Shown: positions 49,601 through 60,110, counted from the first letter of the stretch. The stretch is 64,000 bases of DNA from Bimastos eiseni (GCA_959347315.1 OY365806.1:38736403-38800402); one strand, 5' to 3'. Notes: generated from the sequence alone by a model not told the origin. Numbers and translations: made by a program.

Positions 49601-50380
49601 ATTGCACGGATCCATTTAGTCCGCTGTGTCTTGTCAATTGGAAATCAGAATACAGTGACATAATCCGTTGCTCTATAATTTGACGAGCACTCTGGAACAC
49701 AGCATTTTCTAGGCATTTCCTGCATCATCAAATAGATAGACAAACAACAAATATAACTAAAAACAAACATTTCAAGTAAGAAGGTTATGGCAAAAATGAT
49801 ACATATCTAAACCTGACCCTAATCGACCGTCACGACGTCTAACCTGACTGTAACCGACCCTTACAGCTTCACACCTGACCATAACTTTTAGACCACAAGT
49901 TTGCACTTGTATAAACATTGACCGTCTCGCACAACGTCCTAAATTTGAGGAATATCTAACTGTTTTTCTAGCATATGAATATAATCATTATATTCATTTA
50001 TTATCACTACGGTGTTTTGAGGCTGGAATCTTTACAGCCCTATCCAGTTCTGATGGTTTTCAGAAAAGAAGTGTTTTAGTTGTGCCGACTGTCATACCGG
50101 CCGTACTACACGGCGATGATTGTGGATGCTCTTAAAATCACCCGAAACATGAACAAGTTCGATGATAATCTAAATCGAGTCAACAAACAAGATAAATAAT
50201 ACATTTATTAAAATGAATGACAAATTTACTTACCTAAATTTACTTAAATTTAAAGTACTGCGTGTTTTATCACAAGTCTAGTAAAACTTTCGTCGAGCCT
50301 CCTGTTGACGTTTGAAACCGTAAGTTTATTACATTGTGTCAGGCCAGTGCTATGTTTAGAATGGCTGTGGTCCACCTCTG
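46674..50380 (-). mobile_element. P-element-like transposon, 3.7 kb, with terminal repeats and 8-bp duplication
   Basis: The left end is CAGAGGTGGACT. The right end is the reverse complement of CAGAGGTGGACC. The flanks are CTCATGAC (46666-46673) and CTCATAAC (50381-50388), matching at 7 of 8; both P elements and hAT elements make 8-bp duplications. The only transposase remnant inside is a THAP/P type at 47955-49716 on the minus strand. Two direct copies of ACTTCATTCCCACCTT lie at about 46836 and 47216, so an internal duplication has occurred, and two copies of the dispersed repeat sit at 47505-47720. The link between termini and transposase is inferred from containment. Confidence 0.65.
47955..49716 (-). 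pseudogene. THAP9/P-element-type transposase, broken
   Basis: P-type transposases bind DNA through an N-terminal THAP zinc finger and cut with an RNase H-like core. The ATG is at 49716. The finger shows MPRKCCVPECSSNY, the RTKWIRAIPRKDF block and a C-x2-H pair before F, and ends PSVFPIFPSYLS. In-frame stops lie at 49645-49647 (TGA) and 49552-49554 (TAA, between the Cys and His ligands). The frame shifts near 49130-49150 and near 48485-48500. Later blocks are VHLLKCIRNNSIS, KALNPTSIERQKVSLVLKVF, FMKGVVLWLSTWEAKK, QTDNLEYRFPQYRQLSGG and GYIAHKVCKLFSCKLC. The catalytic first half between the finger and the HLLK block is mostly missing. It cannot encode a functional enzyme. Confidence 0.9.
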
Positions 50381-50388
50381 CTCATAAC

Positions 50389-51110
50389 CTAAACAGTGGG
50401 TAGGGAATTCTCAAACTAATTTTCGCTGCCATCATCATTGTCATCATCATCGTGATTGCAATCATCTTCATCATCACATCATCGTCGTCGCTTTGATCAG
50501 GACGGCTAGCAACCACCTGACTTCTTGGGGTTGATATCGGTCTGACATACTTTCAATCATGTGTCAATCCAGTCTTTCATCCAACACTAATGATGTTCAC
50601 GTGATATCTAAACCGGTACCTGGCCTGACTATGGAACGGGTCATGTCTTCAACAGATCATTGAGATGAACATGTTTCGTCACATTCTAAGTAGGCCGATC
50701 TGCACCGTCTCGCTGCTCGTGTGGCAGCCTTCAACGATATCTTGTTGGCGTGTGGGGGAAATTGTACAGGGTCAGGCAAAGTTTTATCCATCTCTCTCAT
50801 CACAACAGATATGGCTGGGGAGTGTATACCTCATTCTGTGCGGTCCTCGGTAGACTGATACATGTTCTGAATATGCAAGCTACGAGTAGAACTATTATTA
50901 ATTATTATCGTCACTATAAATCTACGAATATGACATTCATTATCATCATCACTATTATGATTATAATTTGTATTATTCTTACAACAACAACAATAACAAC
51001 AACAACCACCACCACCATAATCATCATTGCGGCATTGTCATAATTATTATTATTATCATTATTCAACATTATCACCGTCACCATCGTCATTATTGCTGTT
51101 GTTATAATTT
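50389..51110. repeat. Trinucleotide-rich non-coding stretch
   Basis: (ATC)n at 50428-50492; ATT, ACA and ACC runs at 50940-51105. No coding sequence apart from low-complexity frames. Confidence 0.6.
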
Positions 51111-51655
51111 AAGTTATGGCCGTTGAATTGCTCGAGTCGTAGCTCAGGTTAATTTCAGAACGGGTACACAGTCTTCGTTTATTAATTTATAATTAACTGA
51201 GCAATGACGATTAGTACTTGAGTAGTTAACATTTAGTGTCATAACTCATGAATCTACAAATTTTTCTGTAACTCAAACCTTCAAATAATCACGTGACACG
51301 CTCACCACCCATATAAATTTTTTTATGTCTTTATATATGTTTAATTTTGACAACCATTATTTTCTATTAATGGACACTTTGACATTGATCTTAATTAATT
51401 AATTCAGTTGCAAGTGACTTTGTATCTCTCAACGACTACATGAGAAATATTTTTGATCATTTTCAGTTATAAACTTTCTCCAATTTCTACATTTTTGAAA
51501 TTTAAAAAAGCTGAACTTATCTTTTTGTGGGCTAATTAAACAAACTACGAAAGCTATTTGTCAATTTTATGGCTGAGCCCCTCCGTCCTCTCGTGAATCC
51601 TCTGAGGCTCTGCTTGAGCCGTGCCACTTTCAGAATCTTTCCGGCGCCTATGCTT
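51111..51655. other. Intergenic, nothing recognised
   Basis: AT-rich with no supported gene. Confidence 0.35.
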
Positions 51656-51661
51656 AGTAAG

Positions 51662-51736
51662 TCGTGGGAACGAGTTAATATCTCGTGCGCACGAATTAGT
51701 AAGTCGTGCGCACGAGTTTGTATTTCGTGGGCACGA
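51662..51736. repeat. Array of four 12-bp palindromes at exact 21-bp spacing
   Basis: TCGTGGGAACGA at 51662, TCGTGCGCACGA at 51683 and 51704, and TCGTGGGCACGA at 51725. The central two are perfect palindromes. Linkers are AT-rich (GTTAATATC, ATTAGTAAG, GTTTGTATT). Open frames on both strands across it are a result of the 21-base period. Confidence 0.9.
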
Positions 51737-51739
51737 GTC

Positions 51740-52405
51740 AAAATATTCTTCTTTCATATCCCTTTAGGGACACCGTAAGATCCGACCATTATTAATGCAT
51801 AGACTATTTAAAATGTGTGGAAACGTTTACTGAAACACAAAGAAATCGGCACTCCGATTAATCAGCGACGTTAAGCTTCGGAAAGTTCTCGTCAAAGCGC
51901 GGAAAATACACGAGCCAATCGCAAGCAAGTAATCAATCCGATGACTCATCTATATATGTGAAAGAAATTTCCAATACTGACGGGAGCTTAATAAACAGTG
52001 CGTAAATCTTGTCAAGAGAACAACAAGACAGTGCATCTAAATATTTGAACCATTTATCACCTTTTATTAACTCTATATACTCGCTCAAAAAGACCAAATC
52101 ACAAATCTTGAATTATGCGCCTGAAAGCAGACCGAGTTGATAGTTAAGAAGTTTCTAGCAGGGAAGAACGAATAGGCTATAATCTGTGGACGGTCATACC
52201 AGAAAGGTCATCCTGTAGGCCTACAGTAAATATTATGGCGTCGTCGTAGGGTTGCCAGGTAGTCTGGAGGATATTACCGGACTTCAGCGAACGAATTGCA
52301 AGGTCGGGAACGCGGGGATGGAGCCCATCCCTACATGTATGTTACGTATGCAACTAGCGTATTTTCGGACCCCTCCCCTCTGTTGCATCACATACATATT
52401 TTGAG
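51740..52405. other. Intergenic, nothing recognised
   Basis: No supported gene. One AP-1-like ATGACTCAT occurs near 51940. Confidence 0.35.
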
Positions 52406-52407
52406 TA

Positions 52408-53240
52408 TCCTATACAAAGGGCGATCATCAAAAGGGGGCGATCTTGAAAGAGCGACGATCAGAAGAGCGCGCATACAAAAGGCGAGAATCGAAAAGGCGA
52501 CGTGCACTGGCTGCCAAACGTAAACCAACTTCGAAACCAACTGACAATTCTATTTTAATTAGCACATACGAAAAGTCTTGCATTTATGCCTATACGGACA
52601 GTCCTAAACTGTCTGATAATATGAAAATTTTTTAATTTTAGGAATATTCGAACTGAAGTACTGTAGTGTAGAGTAACGCCCGAAACTTATTCTTCAGATG
52701 GTTTAGGTTGAGATTATGAGCGATGCCTCTTAGCTATAGTCCAAATTAGTTGGATTGCGATAAACATCAACTATTGTGGCGATTCGTTTACCCACCTCCT
52801 TGTAGGTCCACCTCCTTGTAGGATTTTCTTAACTGAGAGCGATATTGTCAGGAAACGAACTGCTGAAGCATAATTTCGTAATCTTTCTTCAAACTGTCTA
52901 TGAATTTCCAAATTATCGGATGCAAGCTCCAAGAAGTTGACTAAATCTTCTGTGCCAAACCTTCGACTGAGTTGCTGGATTTGGAAAGATCATGTAGCGC
53001 AGAATGGTGGACATTCCATGGTTCACGGTTGAACAACGTGTTGCCACACTCACTTATCACGTCGTGTTGTTCTTCAAATCCAGCCATTATCCAAGTATCT
53101 TCGAAATTAACCAAGAGATCTTTGTACTGCCAACTTACACGCCTTTTCGATTGTCGCTCTTGTTTGCGTGTTCTTCTGATTATGGGACTTTCAAACATGC
53201 GCCGTTTTGATATAGTCACCTCTACTAATGCGCCCTTTTG
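52408..53240. mobile_element. Possible foldback element with degenerate inverted ends
   Basis: The left end (about 52408-52505) has GATCATCAAAAGGGGGCGA, CGACGATCAGAAGAGCGCGC and GAATCGAAAAGGCG. The right end (about 53145-53240), read on the minus strand, has ATCAAAAGGGCGCATTAG, ATAATCAGAAGAACACGC and CAATCGAAAAGGCG in the same order. The ends are also internally repetitive (AAAAGGCGA units). No coding capacity. Confidence 0.45.
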
Positions 53241-53821
53241 ATGGTATACCTAAATCCAGTTTGGGGAACCGTTCGCTATGCGCGCACACATAAAAAGCTA
53301 AAGATAACTAGGCCTATAAGACATTGATTTTACTGTAGGCTAGTTATTTTCTTCAGCGTCATATTTCACAACTTAAATTCGTGTACTGTTGAGGCTGAAA
53401 ATTGGTTCGTACATGTAGATCATGGTCCTTTCGTGGATGATGGATGCGATATAATAAATTCCTCCAAAGGAAGAGCCACAGAGAACGTGCATAGAGCCAA
53501 CCTCAGCCACGAAATCTACGTTTTCAGTTTTAGTAGTTATATTCGTTGCTACCTAGTGCATTTAATCTATATACACTTATAATCACATCAAATCAACCAA
53601 TAATTTGGTTATAGTCGCTTCGTACTTAGGTTATAATATTAACCTAACTTATAAACAGGCAAAAAACCCTAGCCACATGTGGATATTTCGCCTTCAAGCA
53701 AGCTAGTATCAAATAAACTAACGATCTAGCGTTGCAAAAGCCACCTACCAAGCACAGGGCTAGGCTTTGATTAGAAGATCCACCTATAGGTCAAATGTCA
53801 CGGAAATTTCCAAAAGTTTCG
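53241..53821. other. Flank of the Polinton, possibly its left terminal repeat
   Basis: Nothing recognised. If the element has long terminal inverted repeats, the left copy would lie here. It cannot be proved because the right end is outside the window. Confidence 0.3.
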
Positions 53822-53850
53822 ATGACTCATCAGTTTCGATGATGAGTCAT
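53822..53850. promoter_or_regulatory. Perfect 11-bp hairpin with paired AP-1-like sites upstream of the polymerase gene
   Basis: ATGACTCATCA (53822-53832) and TGATGAGTCAT (53840-53850) are exact reverse complements around a 7-base loop. Each arm holds TGACTCA/TGAGTCA, the AP-1/TRE core. It lies 43 bases before the first ATG. A regulatory role is inference. Confidence 0.45.
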
Positions 53851-53884
53851 TATTGAACATAAAGGAAAAAAATATTTTCTTGGG

Positions 53885-53895
53885 TATATAAAATG
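53885..53895 (+). promoter_or_regulatory. TATA box fused to start codon (TATATAAAATG), polymerase gene
   Basis: TATATAAA runs directly into ATG at 53893. Identical 11-mers precede genes at 60522 and 61154 on the minus strand. Confidence 0.55.
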
Positions 53896-56800
53896 AAAGA
53901 AAATATTTTCCCCTTTTTTTCACTTAAAGAAATGCCACCACAATATAAAATGAAATACTCGAAGAAAACTGTAATTGAATTAAGAAAACTTGCCAAACAG
54001 AGCGGTTTGGTTGGTTATACACGACTACGAAAAGCGGATTTGATTAGTAAAATTGAAGCCCACAGCGTACCCTCAATCTCAACCAATGCTAGCTTGCTTG
54101 ATGCACCCGTTCCCGACATTGGAATCCCAGCACTCGAACCCGTACCAGCCACGCCAGTACGATAAATATTCGTTAAGACTAAATCAGCGATTAATATATT
54201 CGCAAGTTGGATTGAAAATTATATACCTAAAGAACCAAAGAAAATAGTGAATGAGAAGTTAGAAGCACTGAAAGCCAAAGTGAATTCTATATTCGGTAAA
54301 ATTCCTATGAAAACACGCGAAATAAAAGAGACGGCTACAGCTATCAAGGGCTTCATGAAACAATACACGGTCGAAGGCGCAAGCGGAATTGACGCCACAT
54401 CTTTTCTCAAAGCAGCTCAACCACAACTGGAAAACCTTTTGTCTAGAAATCGCCAGACTAAGGTCAATTTTGTCCTTACCTGCACAATGGAGCGTGTAGA
54501 TATGAAATCCGGACAAGTAGATACCAAGGATTTTCCATTTGTCTCTATGACCGAAGTTGTTTTAAACTCTACCGACCCGAGCGAAATATTTAATAATGCG
54601 AAAGATAAAATCCTAGAGTCTATGGCAGCCTTCCAGATGCAAGGTAGTAACTGGAGACTTAGAGCGGTTCAAAAATTAGACATCAACACAGTTGTTTATA
54701 AACCGTTGAAAGGCAGTTCTTACATTCCACTACCGAAATGTTTAGCGAGTAAAAAGGGTATTATTAATATGAAGAACGAAGATGGAGAATGCTTCAAGTG
54801 GTGTGTAACGAGAGCCTTCAATCCGGTTGACGGCAATCCAGAAAGAATAACGAAAGAATTAATCAAGCAGTCTGAAGAACTTGGTTGGTCTGGCATCGAA
54901 TTCCCAGTAGCAGCGGCTGCTAATGTGATAAGTAAGTATGAGAGAAATAATAAAATTAGTATTAATATCTTCGGTTATGAGAACTATGTTTACCTATTCC
55001 CACTATATTTATCAAAGCATGAGAGTAATAGGTGTGTAGATCGATTACTCATTTCTGATGGAGAATAGAAGCATTATTGTTGGATAAAGAACTTTAACAG
55101 ATTGATGGCGGTTCATAGAGAAAACTCATACACTTCGATGCACTATTGTAAAAGATGTTTGATTGGATTCAGTAGAATAGATTAACTACACAAACACACC
55201 GAATACTGTTCCCAACACGACGCTCAAAAGATAGAACTGCCTGAACCAGGAACAATGTTGAGTTTCAAAAATTATTATAGAAAGATGAGAGTCCCCTTTG
55301 TCGTGTTTGCCGATTTTGAGTCATTCATAAAACCTATAGACACTTGTCAACCAAATCCCAGCATGTCTTACACCAACAAATATCAAAAACACGTCCCAAG
55401 TTCCTTCTGCTGTTATATAAAATGTTTTAACGATGATCTATATTCGCAAGCTGCCGTAACGTTCACAGCGGAGATATTTATAGACACTCTTATAGATAAT
55501 ATAAAAGATATTTATAATCGATTTATATTTCCAAAGAAAATGATATTCGGAAAGAAAGATCAGGCTCTGTACGACTCGACTACAGTTTGTCACATATGCC
55601 AAGGCGAACTGGGTAAAGATCGAGTTAGAGATCACTGCCATTTAAATGGAAAATATAGAGGCGCCGCACATAAAAACTGTAATCTAAATTATAAAGTCCC
55701 CAAGTTTTTCCCAGTATTGTTCCATAATCTATTCGGTTATGACAGTCATCTATTCACAAAGAAAATACGAGGTGATGATAATGAAAAGATTAATTGTATT
55801 CCTACCAACGAAGAAAAATATATCTCATTTAGCAGAGAGGTTGTGGTTGATAAGTTTGTAAATAAAGAAAATAAGGAAGTGTAGGTTAAACGAGAATTAC
55901 GTTTCATCGAGAGTTTTAGATTCATGGCATCGAGTCTCTACGCTTTATCGAGGAACCTGAGCAAAGACCAGTGTAAAAATATAAGCAAGCACTACTCTGG
56001 CAATCAGCTCGATCTCTTGCTTAGAAAAGGTTTATACCCTTACGATTTTATTAATTCCATCGATCGATTGAATGAAACAGAACTACCACCAATGTCAGCT
56101 TTCTATTCGAGACTTAACGACTCAGACATTAGTGACGAAGACTACAACCACGCACAGATGGTATGGAATGAATTCGGATTTAAAACGTTTAGAGAATACC
56201 ACGATTTTATATAACGTGAGAGATGTTCTCCTGCTTACTGATGTATTTGAGAATTTTAGAGATGTGTGTTGTGAGAACTATGGTCTAGATCCCGCTTGGC
56301 ATTATACTTCTCCTGGTCTTGCTTGGGACGCCGCATCAAAGTTGACTGGAGTAGAGTTGGAATTGTTGAGCGATTATGATATGATACTAATGGTTAAGCA
56401 TGAAATAAGAGGCGGTGTTAGCACCATTTCACATCGTTATGGACAGGCAAACAATAAGTACATGCCAGCGTTTGACGATAGCAAGCCTTCAACATTTAAT
56501 AACCTATTTAGACGCGAACAACCTATACGGATGGGCAATGTGTAAGAATCTACCAACTCATAGGTTTCAGTGGATGGGTAATGATGAGCTAAACGATAGG
56601 ATATCAATACCGTGTATATTAGAGGTGGACGTGGAATATTCGAGGGATTTGGACGATCTTCACAATAACTATCTTGCTCCAGAGAGTGTTAAGGTCAAAG
56701 AATAAGATATAGCGAAACTTATACCAAACCTGTGTGATAAAGTAAAATATATAGTCCATTATGAAAATTTAATGTTGTATGAAGGCCAAGACTTGAAGAT

Positions 56801-56921
56801 TACCAAAATTCATCGCGGAATGAAATTTGAAGAAAGTGCTTGGTTGAAAAAGTATATCGATCTAAATACCAACCTGAGGACCAAAGCCACCAACGATTTC
56901 GAGAAAGACTTTTTCAAACTT
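53893..56921 (+). pseudogene. Protein-primed family B DNA polymerase (pPolB), broken and 3'-truncated
   Basis: This enzyme would copy the element from a protein primer. Starts are 53893 (on the TATA-ATG motif) or 53932 (MPPQYK), the better choice if the TATA works at normal distance. Order: SAP-like helix motif (TVIELRKLAKQSG), N-terminal domain ending near 55068, exonuclease motif FADFESF at about 55306, HNH-like zinc block (CHICQGELGKDRVRDHCHL) with FHNLFGYDSHLF, then DVLLLTDVFENFRD, SPGLAWDAASKLTG and TYLDANNLYGWAMC. In-frame stops: 54163 TAA, 55066 TAG, 55183 TAA, 55882 TAG, 56703 TAA. Frame changes near 56190-56215 and 56495-56515. Homology ends at FEKDFFKL (56921), so later palm motifs, including the YxDTDS-type metal site, are absent. 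It is not functional. Confidence 0.92.
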
Positions 56922-56935
56922 TCCAGCAGGGATCG

Positions 56936-58123
56936 CGCATTGAAAGTAGCCTTGATCTGGATGTCTACGAAAGCCGACTGTAACCGTTAAGATTGCTTAC
57001 TTACATCAAAAACGAAAAGCGGGTATAAATCTTTGTAGTCGGCTGGAGTGCTGTTGCTCAGAGTTACCAACTGGTCCATTCCGTAGAATTTTTCGCTAAC
57101 GGTCGCCGCGTATCTGTAAGCTCTAGAAAATTGCTGATTCGGGAATGAGAGGTTGTAGTCGACCGCTGGATATCTTTTCTGGTTCATCATCGCATACATG
57201 TTCTTGATATCGCAATGATCGAAAATTGATGGATTAGCCTCTTGATTACCGCTTCGATTCGTTTGAAATCCAACTATGATATACCTCGGTTTTTCTGGTG
57301 ATGTCTTTACGCTAAGTCGCCAACTAAACGTGGTAGATACAGGAACCGTTATAGTATCGCAAAGATGAGCTCGGTAGGCTACTGGTAACGTTGCCTTTGA
57401 TTCGATCGTTTTATACAGCTGCATTCTTTCCACATCAGACGGAATGACGTGCGGCATAAACCATGAAATTTTAATGAGGCTGACTTTACCGGCCGCTACT
57501 GCATTTGCCCTAAACATAGCATCGCTGTCAGGTTTGCGAACAAGAGATAAAGTCTGCGTCGTATCGCAGACTACCTTATCGTAATCCTCACAGAATTCAA
57601 AAATGTGCTTCAGAGGCACGATGAAGCTAAATGTGCCTTTTGCAGTTGGTTTCCGAATGAGATACGCTTGTCTTATCGCGAATCCCGTGTTTTCGTTTAT
57701 AACCGCAGTCGCCGCGGTGTCTTTAGTCCATAATTGGTTAAGTCCTTGGGCAAGAGCAAAGTCGTTGGGATATTTCAGCAATTCCAGCGTGGTTGTGGCT
57801 TGTCCAGGATGAAACACGCTTTCTATTTCTTGATTAGACAGGGAATACGACATTTGACTGAAGAGATGCATGAGACCGTTGTTGGCTAAAGCTGCAGATT
57901 CGGCATCAACGTAAAAGGTCCCTTCCGCTTCAGGCAGTCTACCTTCGAATAGCAGGTATGACTCGGAGGGATGGCTGAAAATATCTTTAAGTTCGATATT
58001 TATGCGAATTTCCTCAGTGTTAAGATTCGCCTCTGCCACTGGTTCATATTCATGAAATTCATATCTTTCAATTCCCTCGTCTATAATAGTATTCTCAGTA
58101 AATCTTAGAATATCTGACTGCAT
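56936..58123 (-). pseudogene. Putative major capsid protein (double jelly-roll type), 3'-truncated
   Basis: By position, length and conservation in Polintons this is the best candidate for the main shell protein. ATG at 58123, preceded by TATATTAAAA. The 378-residue frame is open and beta-rich, with landmarks YEFHEYEPVAEANLNTEEI, GLMHLFSQMSYSL, FHPGQATTTLELLKYP, ISWFMPHVIPSDVERM and LYPLFVFDVSKQS. An in-frame TAA at 56987-56989 stops it, but the same frame continues with family-like sequence (VDIQIKATFNA) to about 56936. There it meets the polymerase remnant tail to tail. The C-terminal end is therefore lost. The jelly-roll assignment is inference; I see no single motif that proves it. Confidence 0.65.
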
Positions 58124-58139
58124 TTTTAATATAACAAGA

Positions 58140-58190
58140 TTTTATTTTAAGCCCACTTCATTCCCGATTTTAAGCCCACTTTATTCCGCC
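58140..58190. repeat. Two tandem copies of a 22-bp unit in an intergenic gap
   Basis: ATTTTAAGCCCACTTCATTC and ATTTTAAGCCCACTTTATTC lie back to back between the capsid gene start and the next gene. Confidence 0.7.
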
Positions 58191-58237
58191 GTTACCAGAC
58201 AGTAAATTATTTATATTCACCGAAGGGCGGGGAGATA

Positions 58238-58583
58238 TTAACTCTTTAACACATCTTCGCTCTGTTGGTTTCCGTTGGGGTATATTAAATTCTGTAACGT
58301 TTCCTTACTCTTTTGACTAAGTGGTGGTGATGTGAACATTTTTCCAGCTGCTTTATAAACCAATCGCTTTCCAGCATTAATAGCAACGGTCTTACCTACG
58401 CCTATGGCCTTTTTCCCAATCTCCGCTGCAGCCTCTTTACCAGCACTTAGTGCAATTGTTCCTATCTGTCTTGCAGCATTCGAGGATAACATTCTTTAGA
58501 AAAAATCCTGATATCGTGTCAAATATTCCAGCACCTCCTACTACGTATCTTTTAGCAAATCTTCTCTTTGTTATGACTATGAT
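58238..58583 (-). pseudogene. Small basic Polinton protein (core/pX-like), start codon lost and frameshifted
   Basis: The downstream frame (58492-58238) reads MLSSNAARQIGTIALSAG then KEAAAEIGKKAIGVGKTV, an Ala/Gly/Lys-rich segment. Upstream, in another frame, lies TKRRFAKRYVVGGAGIFDT then ISGFFLKN, a basic plus hydrophobic N-terminus of the same kind of protein. The frames meet near 58495. The upstream frame begins at 58583 directly after TTATAAA, the position where neighbouring genes have ATG; here it reads ATC. So the gene has lost its start codon and gained a frameshift. The comparison with adenovirus-like core peptides is loose. Confidence 0.5.
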
Positions 58584-58590
58584 TTTATAA

Positions 58591-59481
58591 TTATGTCATT
58601 AAATTTTTATATTCTAACACATTTATCTTATTTTGCCTAAGTAACTCATCGCAGATACCGACTATCTCGTTTCTTAATCCCGTATTTCCCGCTCTGAAGC
58701 TAGCCATTCGAAGTGCCAACATTTCCACTAACGCATCAGGGTCTTGTGGAAGACTACGACTCCCTCACCTGTTGAGAACCTCCCTTTCCGCATCAAGAGC
58801 AATGGCTTAATGATTTTATTTTATTTTAGGCCTCTAGACGATTTGGGTTTATTCGGATTATTAGGTACATACAAGACGCCCGTCGATTCAAGAATTTCCG
58901 AGTACACGTCCAGATCGTTTTGAGTGCATATAGACTCGTTTGGCTCTTTCATCGTCATCAATTCCCATAGCCCTGGAGTTCCCTTGTGGGTGTTACTATC
59001 CACCGTTATATCGTCTCCTTCGATCCAGATTTGGCTGTTACCGATGATAAACTCCTTATCTTTAGAGTATATTCCGAAAGTCGTATCCATCTTCCTTTTG
59101 TCTGAGGCGTATTCGTGTAAATATTTTGATGCGAGGCCGCCTAGTTGTAAGGTTCTAATATCTGAAACGGAATCGTCCTGAAACACTTCTAGGGATATTG
59201 TGGGAAATGAATCGCTTTCAACGATGTCGATAGCGATGCTGGTAATGCTTAAAGGGCTGTAGAAGTCGCCGTGGTGCTTTCCTTAAAATCGCGCCTAATT
59301 CTTTAGATATTCCAGACAGCGAGTCGATTATGGGTTTGTACGCCTTTATCAATTCCCGCTGAAGTCCAATGTCCCCTAGTTTCTCGTCTAAAAAGTTTTG
59401 TTTAATTCTTTGCTTCGTTTTGAGATAGTCCTCAATTATCACCTCACGTTTGACTGGGTCTTGAATTTTTATAAACGACAT
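58591..59481 (-). pseudogene. Conserved Polinton structural-cluster protein, three frame segments
   Basis: ATG at 59481, after AAATTTAAAA. Segment 1 (to about 59260): MSFIKIQDPVKREVIIEDYL, then KLGDIGLQRELIKAYKPI, charged and helical. Segment 2 (about 59260-58821): YLHEYASDKRKMDTTFGIY, then HKGTPGLWELMTMKEPNESI, ending KPKSSRGLK and a TAA. Segment 3 (about 58770-58591): DALVEMLALRMASFRAGN then LRNEIVGICDELLRQNK, ending at TAA 58591-58593. The segments lie in different frames but in the order expected of one protein of about 290 residues. The function is unknown. The presence of the PGLWEL block is typical of this family in Polintons, from general knowledge. Confidence 0.6.
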
Positions 59482-59556
59482 TTTTAAATTTAGAAACATA
59501 ATATTTAAACGTAAAAACGAAAACACGTAAAACGTAATTAAACGTTCATTTTGTAT

Positions 59557-60075
59557 TCAATTCGTTTTGCCTAAGTGTTTCGTCGCTTCATCTATGTTGA
59601 TATTGGTTTTACTCCTAACCTCTTCCTTCATCTGATTAAATTTCTCGAATTCACTTAGAATAACAGAATATTCCAAGTCTGAGATATTATTATCATCTAT
59701 GGCTTTTGAAACGAGGTCGCTGATCGAATTGAGTTTCCCTTCGGCTATAGTCCTGATTTTTGCATGTTTTTTTTGCCGCAACCATAATATTCGGCGGAAT
59801 TGGGTAGATATCAGAGATAGTGCTCCAGCTCCAGCGGATAAAGATACTACGATGGTAGCGGCGGGTGCAGCTACGACTGAACTTAGAAAAGTTACACCTA
59901 ATACTCTGAGTCCCGAAGATGTAAGGGTTAACAAACCTCCCAACGCTTCGACTACTTTAACACTCTTTTGATATTTTTTACAGATTACGTCTCTCTTTTC
60001 ACGTTCTCGTAAGATTTCTTGTTGAATTTCAGATATTTTCTGAAGGCGATAGGTGTCTGCTTTGTTCAATTCCAT
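59557..60075 (-). CDS. 172-residue Polinton protein with central hydrophobic region, intact
   Basis: ATG at 60075, fused to ATATTATAAA. Residues 1-40 are charged and probably coiled coil (RLQKISEIQQEILRERE). Residues about 47-92 are hydrophobic and Gly/Ala/Val-rich (ALGGLLTLTSSGLRVLGV, VVAAPAATIVVSLSAGAGAL), enough for one or two membrane passes or a membrane-active hairpin. Residues about 100-172 are helical and charged (KHAKIRTIAEGKLNSISDLV, then EFEKFNQMKEEVR). It is one of only two genes in the element with an unbroken frame. No enzymatic motif. The function is unknown; membrane interaction is inference. Confidence 0.75.
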   Translation of the reverse strand: MELNKADTYRLQKISEIQQEILREREKRDVICKKYQKSVKVVEALGGLLTLTSSGLRVLGVTFLSSVVAAPAATIVVSLSAGAGALSLISTQFRRILWLRQKKHAKIRTIAEGKLNSISDLVSKAIDDNNISDLEYSVILSEFEKFNQMKEEVRSKTNINIDEATKHLGKTN

Positions 60076-60110
60076 TTTATAATATTAGAGAATATTTCTT
60101 AAAATGGAAT

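Noticed and set aside
51662..51736. CRISPR-like regular spacing
   Set aside because: Spacers of nine bases and a eukaryotic context; no cas genes.
51532..51778. Open frames with RAHE/RAHD repeats on the minus strand
   Set aside because: Explained by the 21-bp palindrome array.
56922..56990. C-terminal end of the polymerase frame (22 codons)
   Set aside because: This stretch is antisense to the capsid frame and has no polymerase similarity; it lies beyond the junction.
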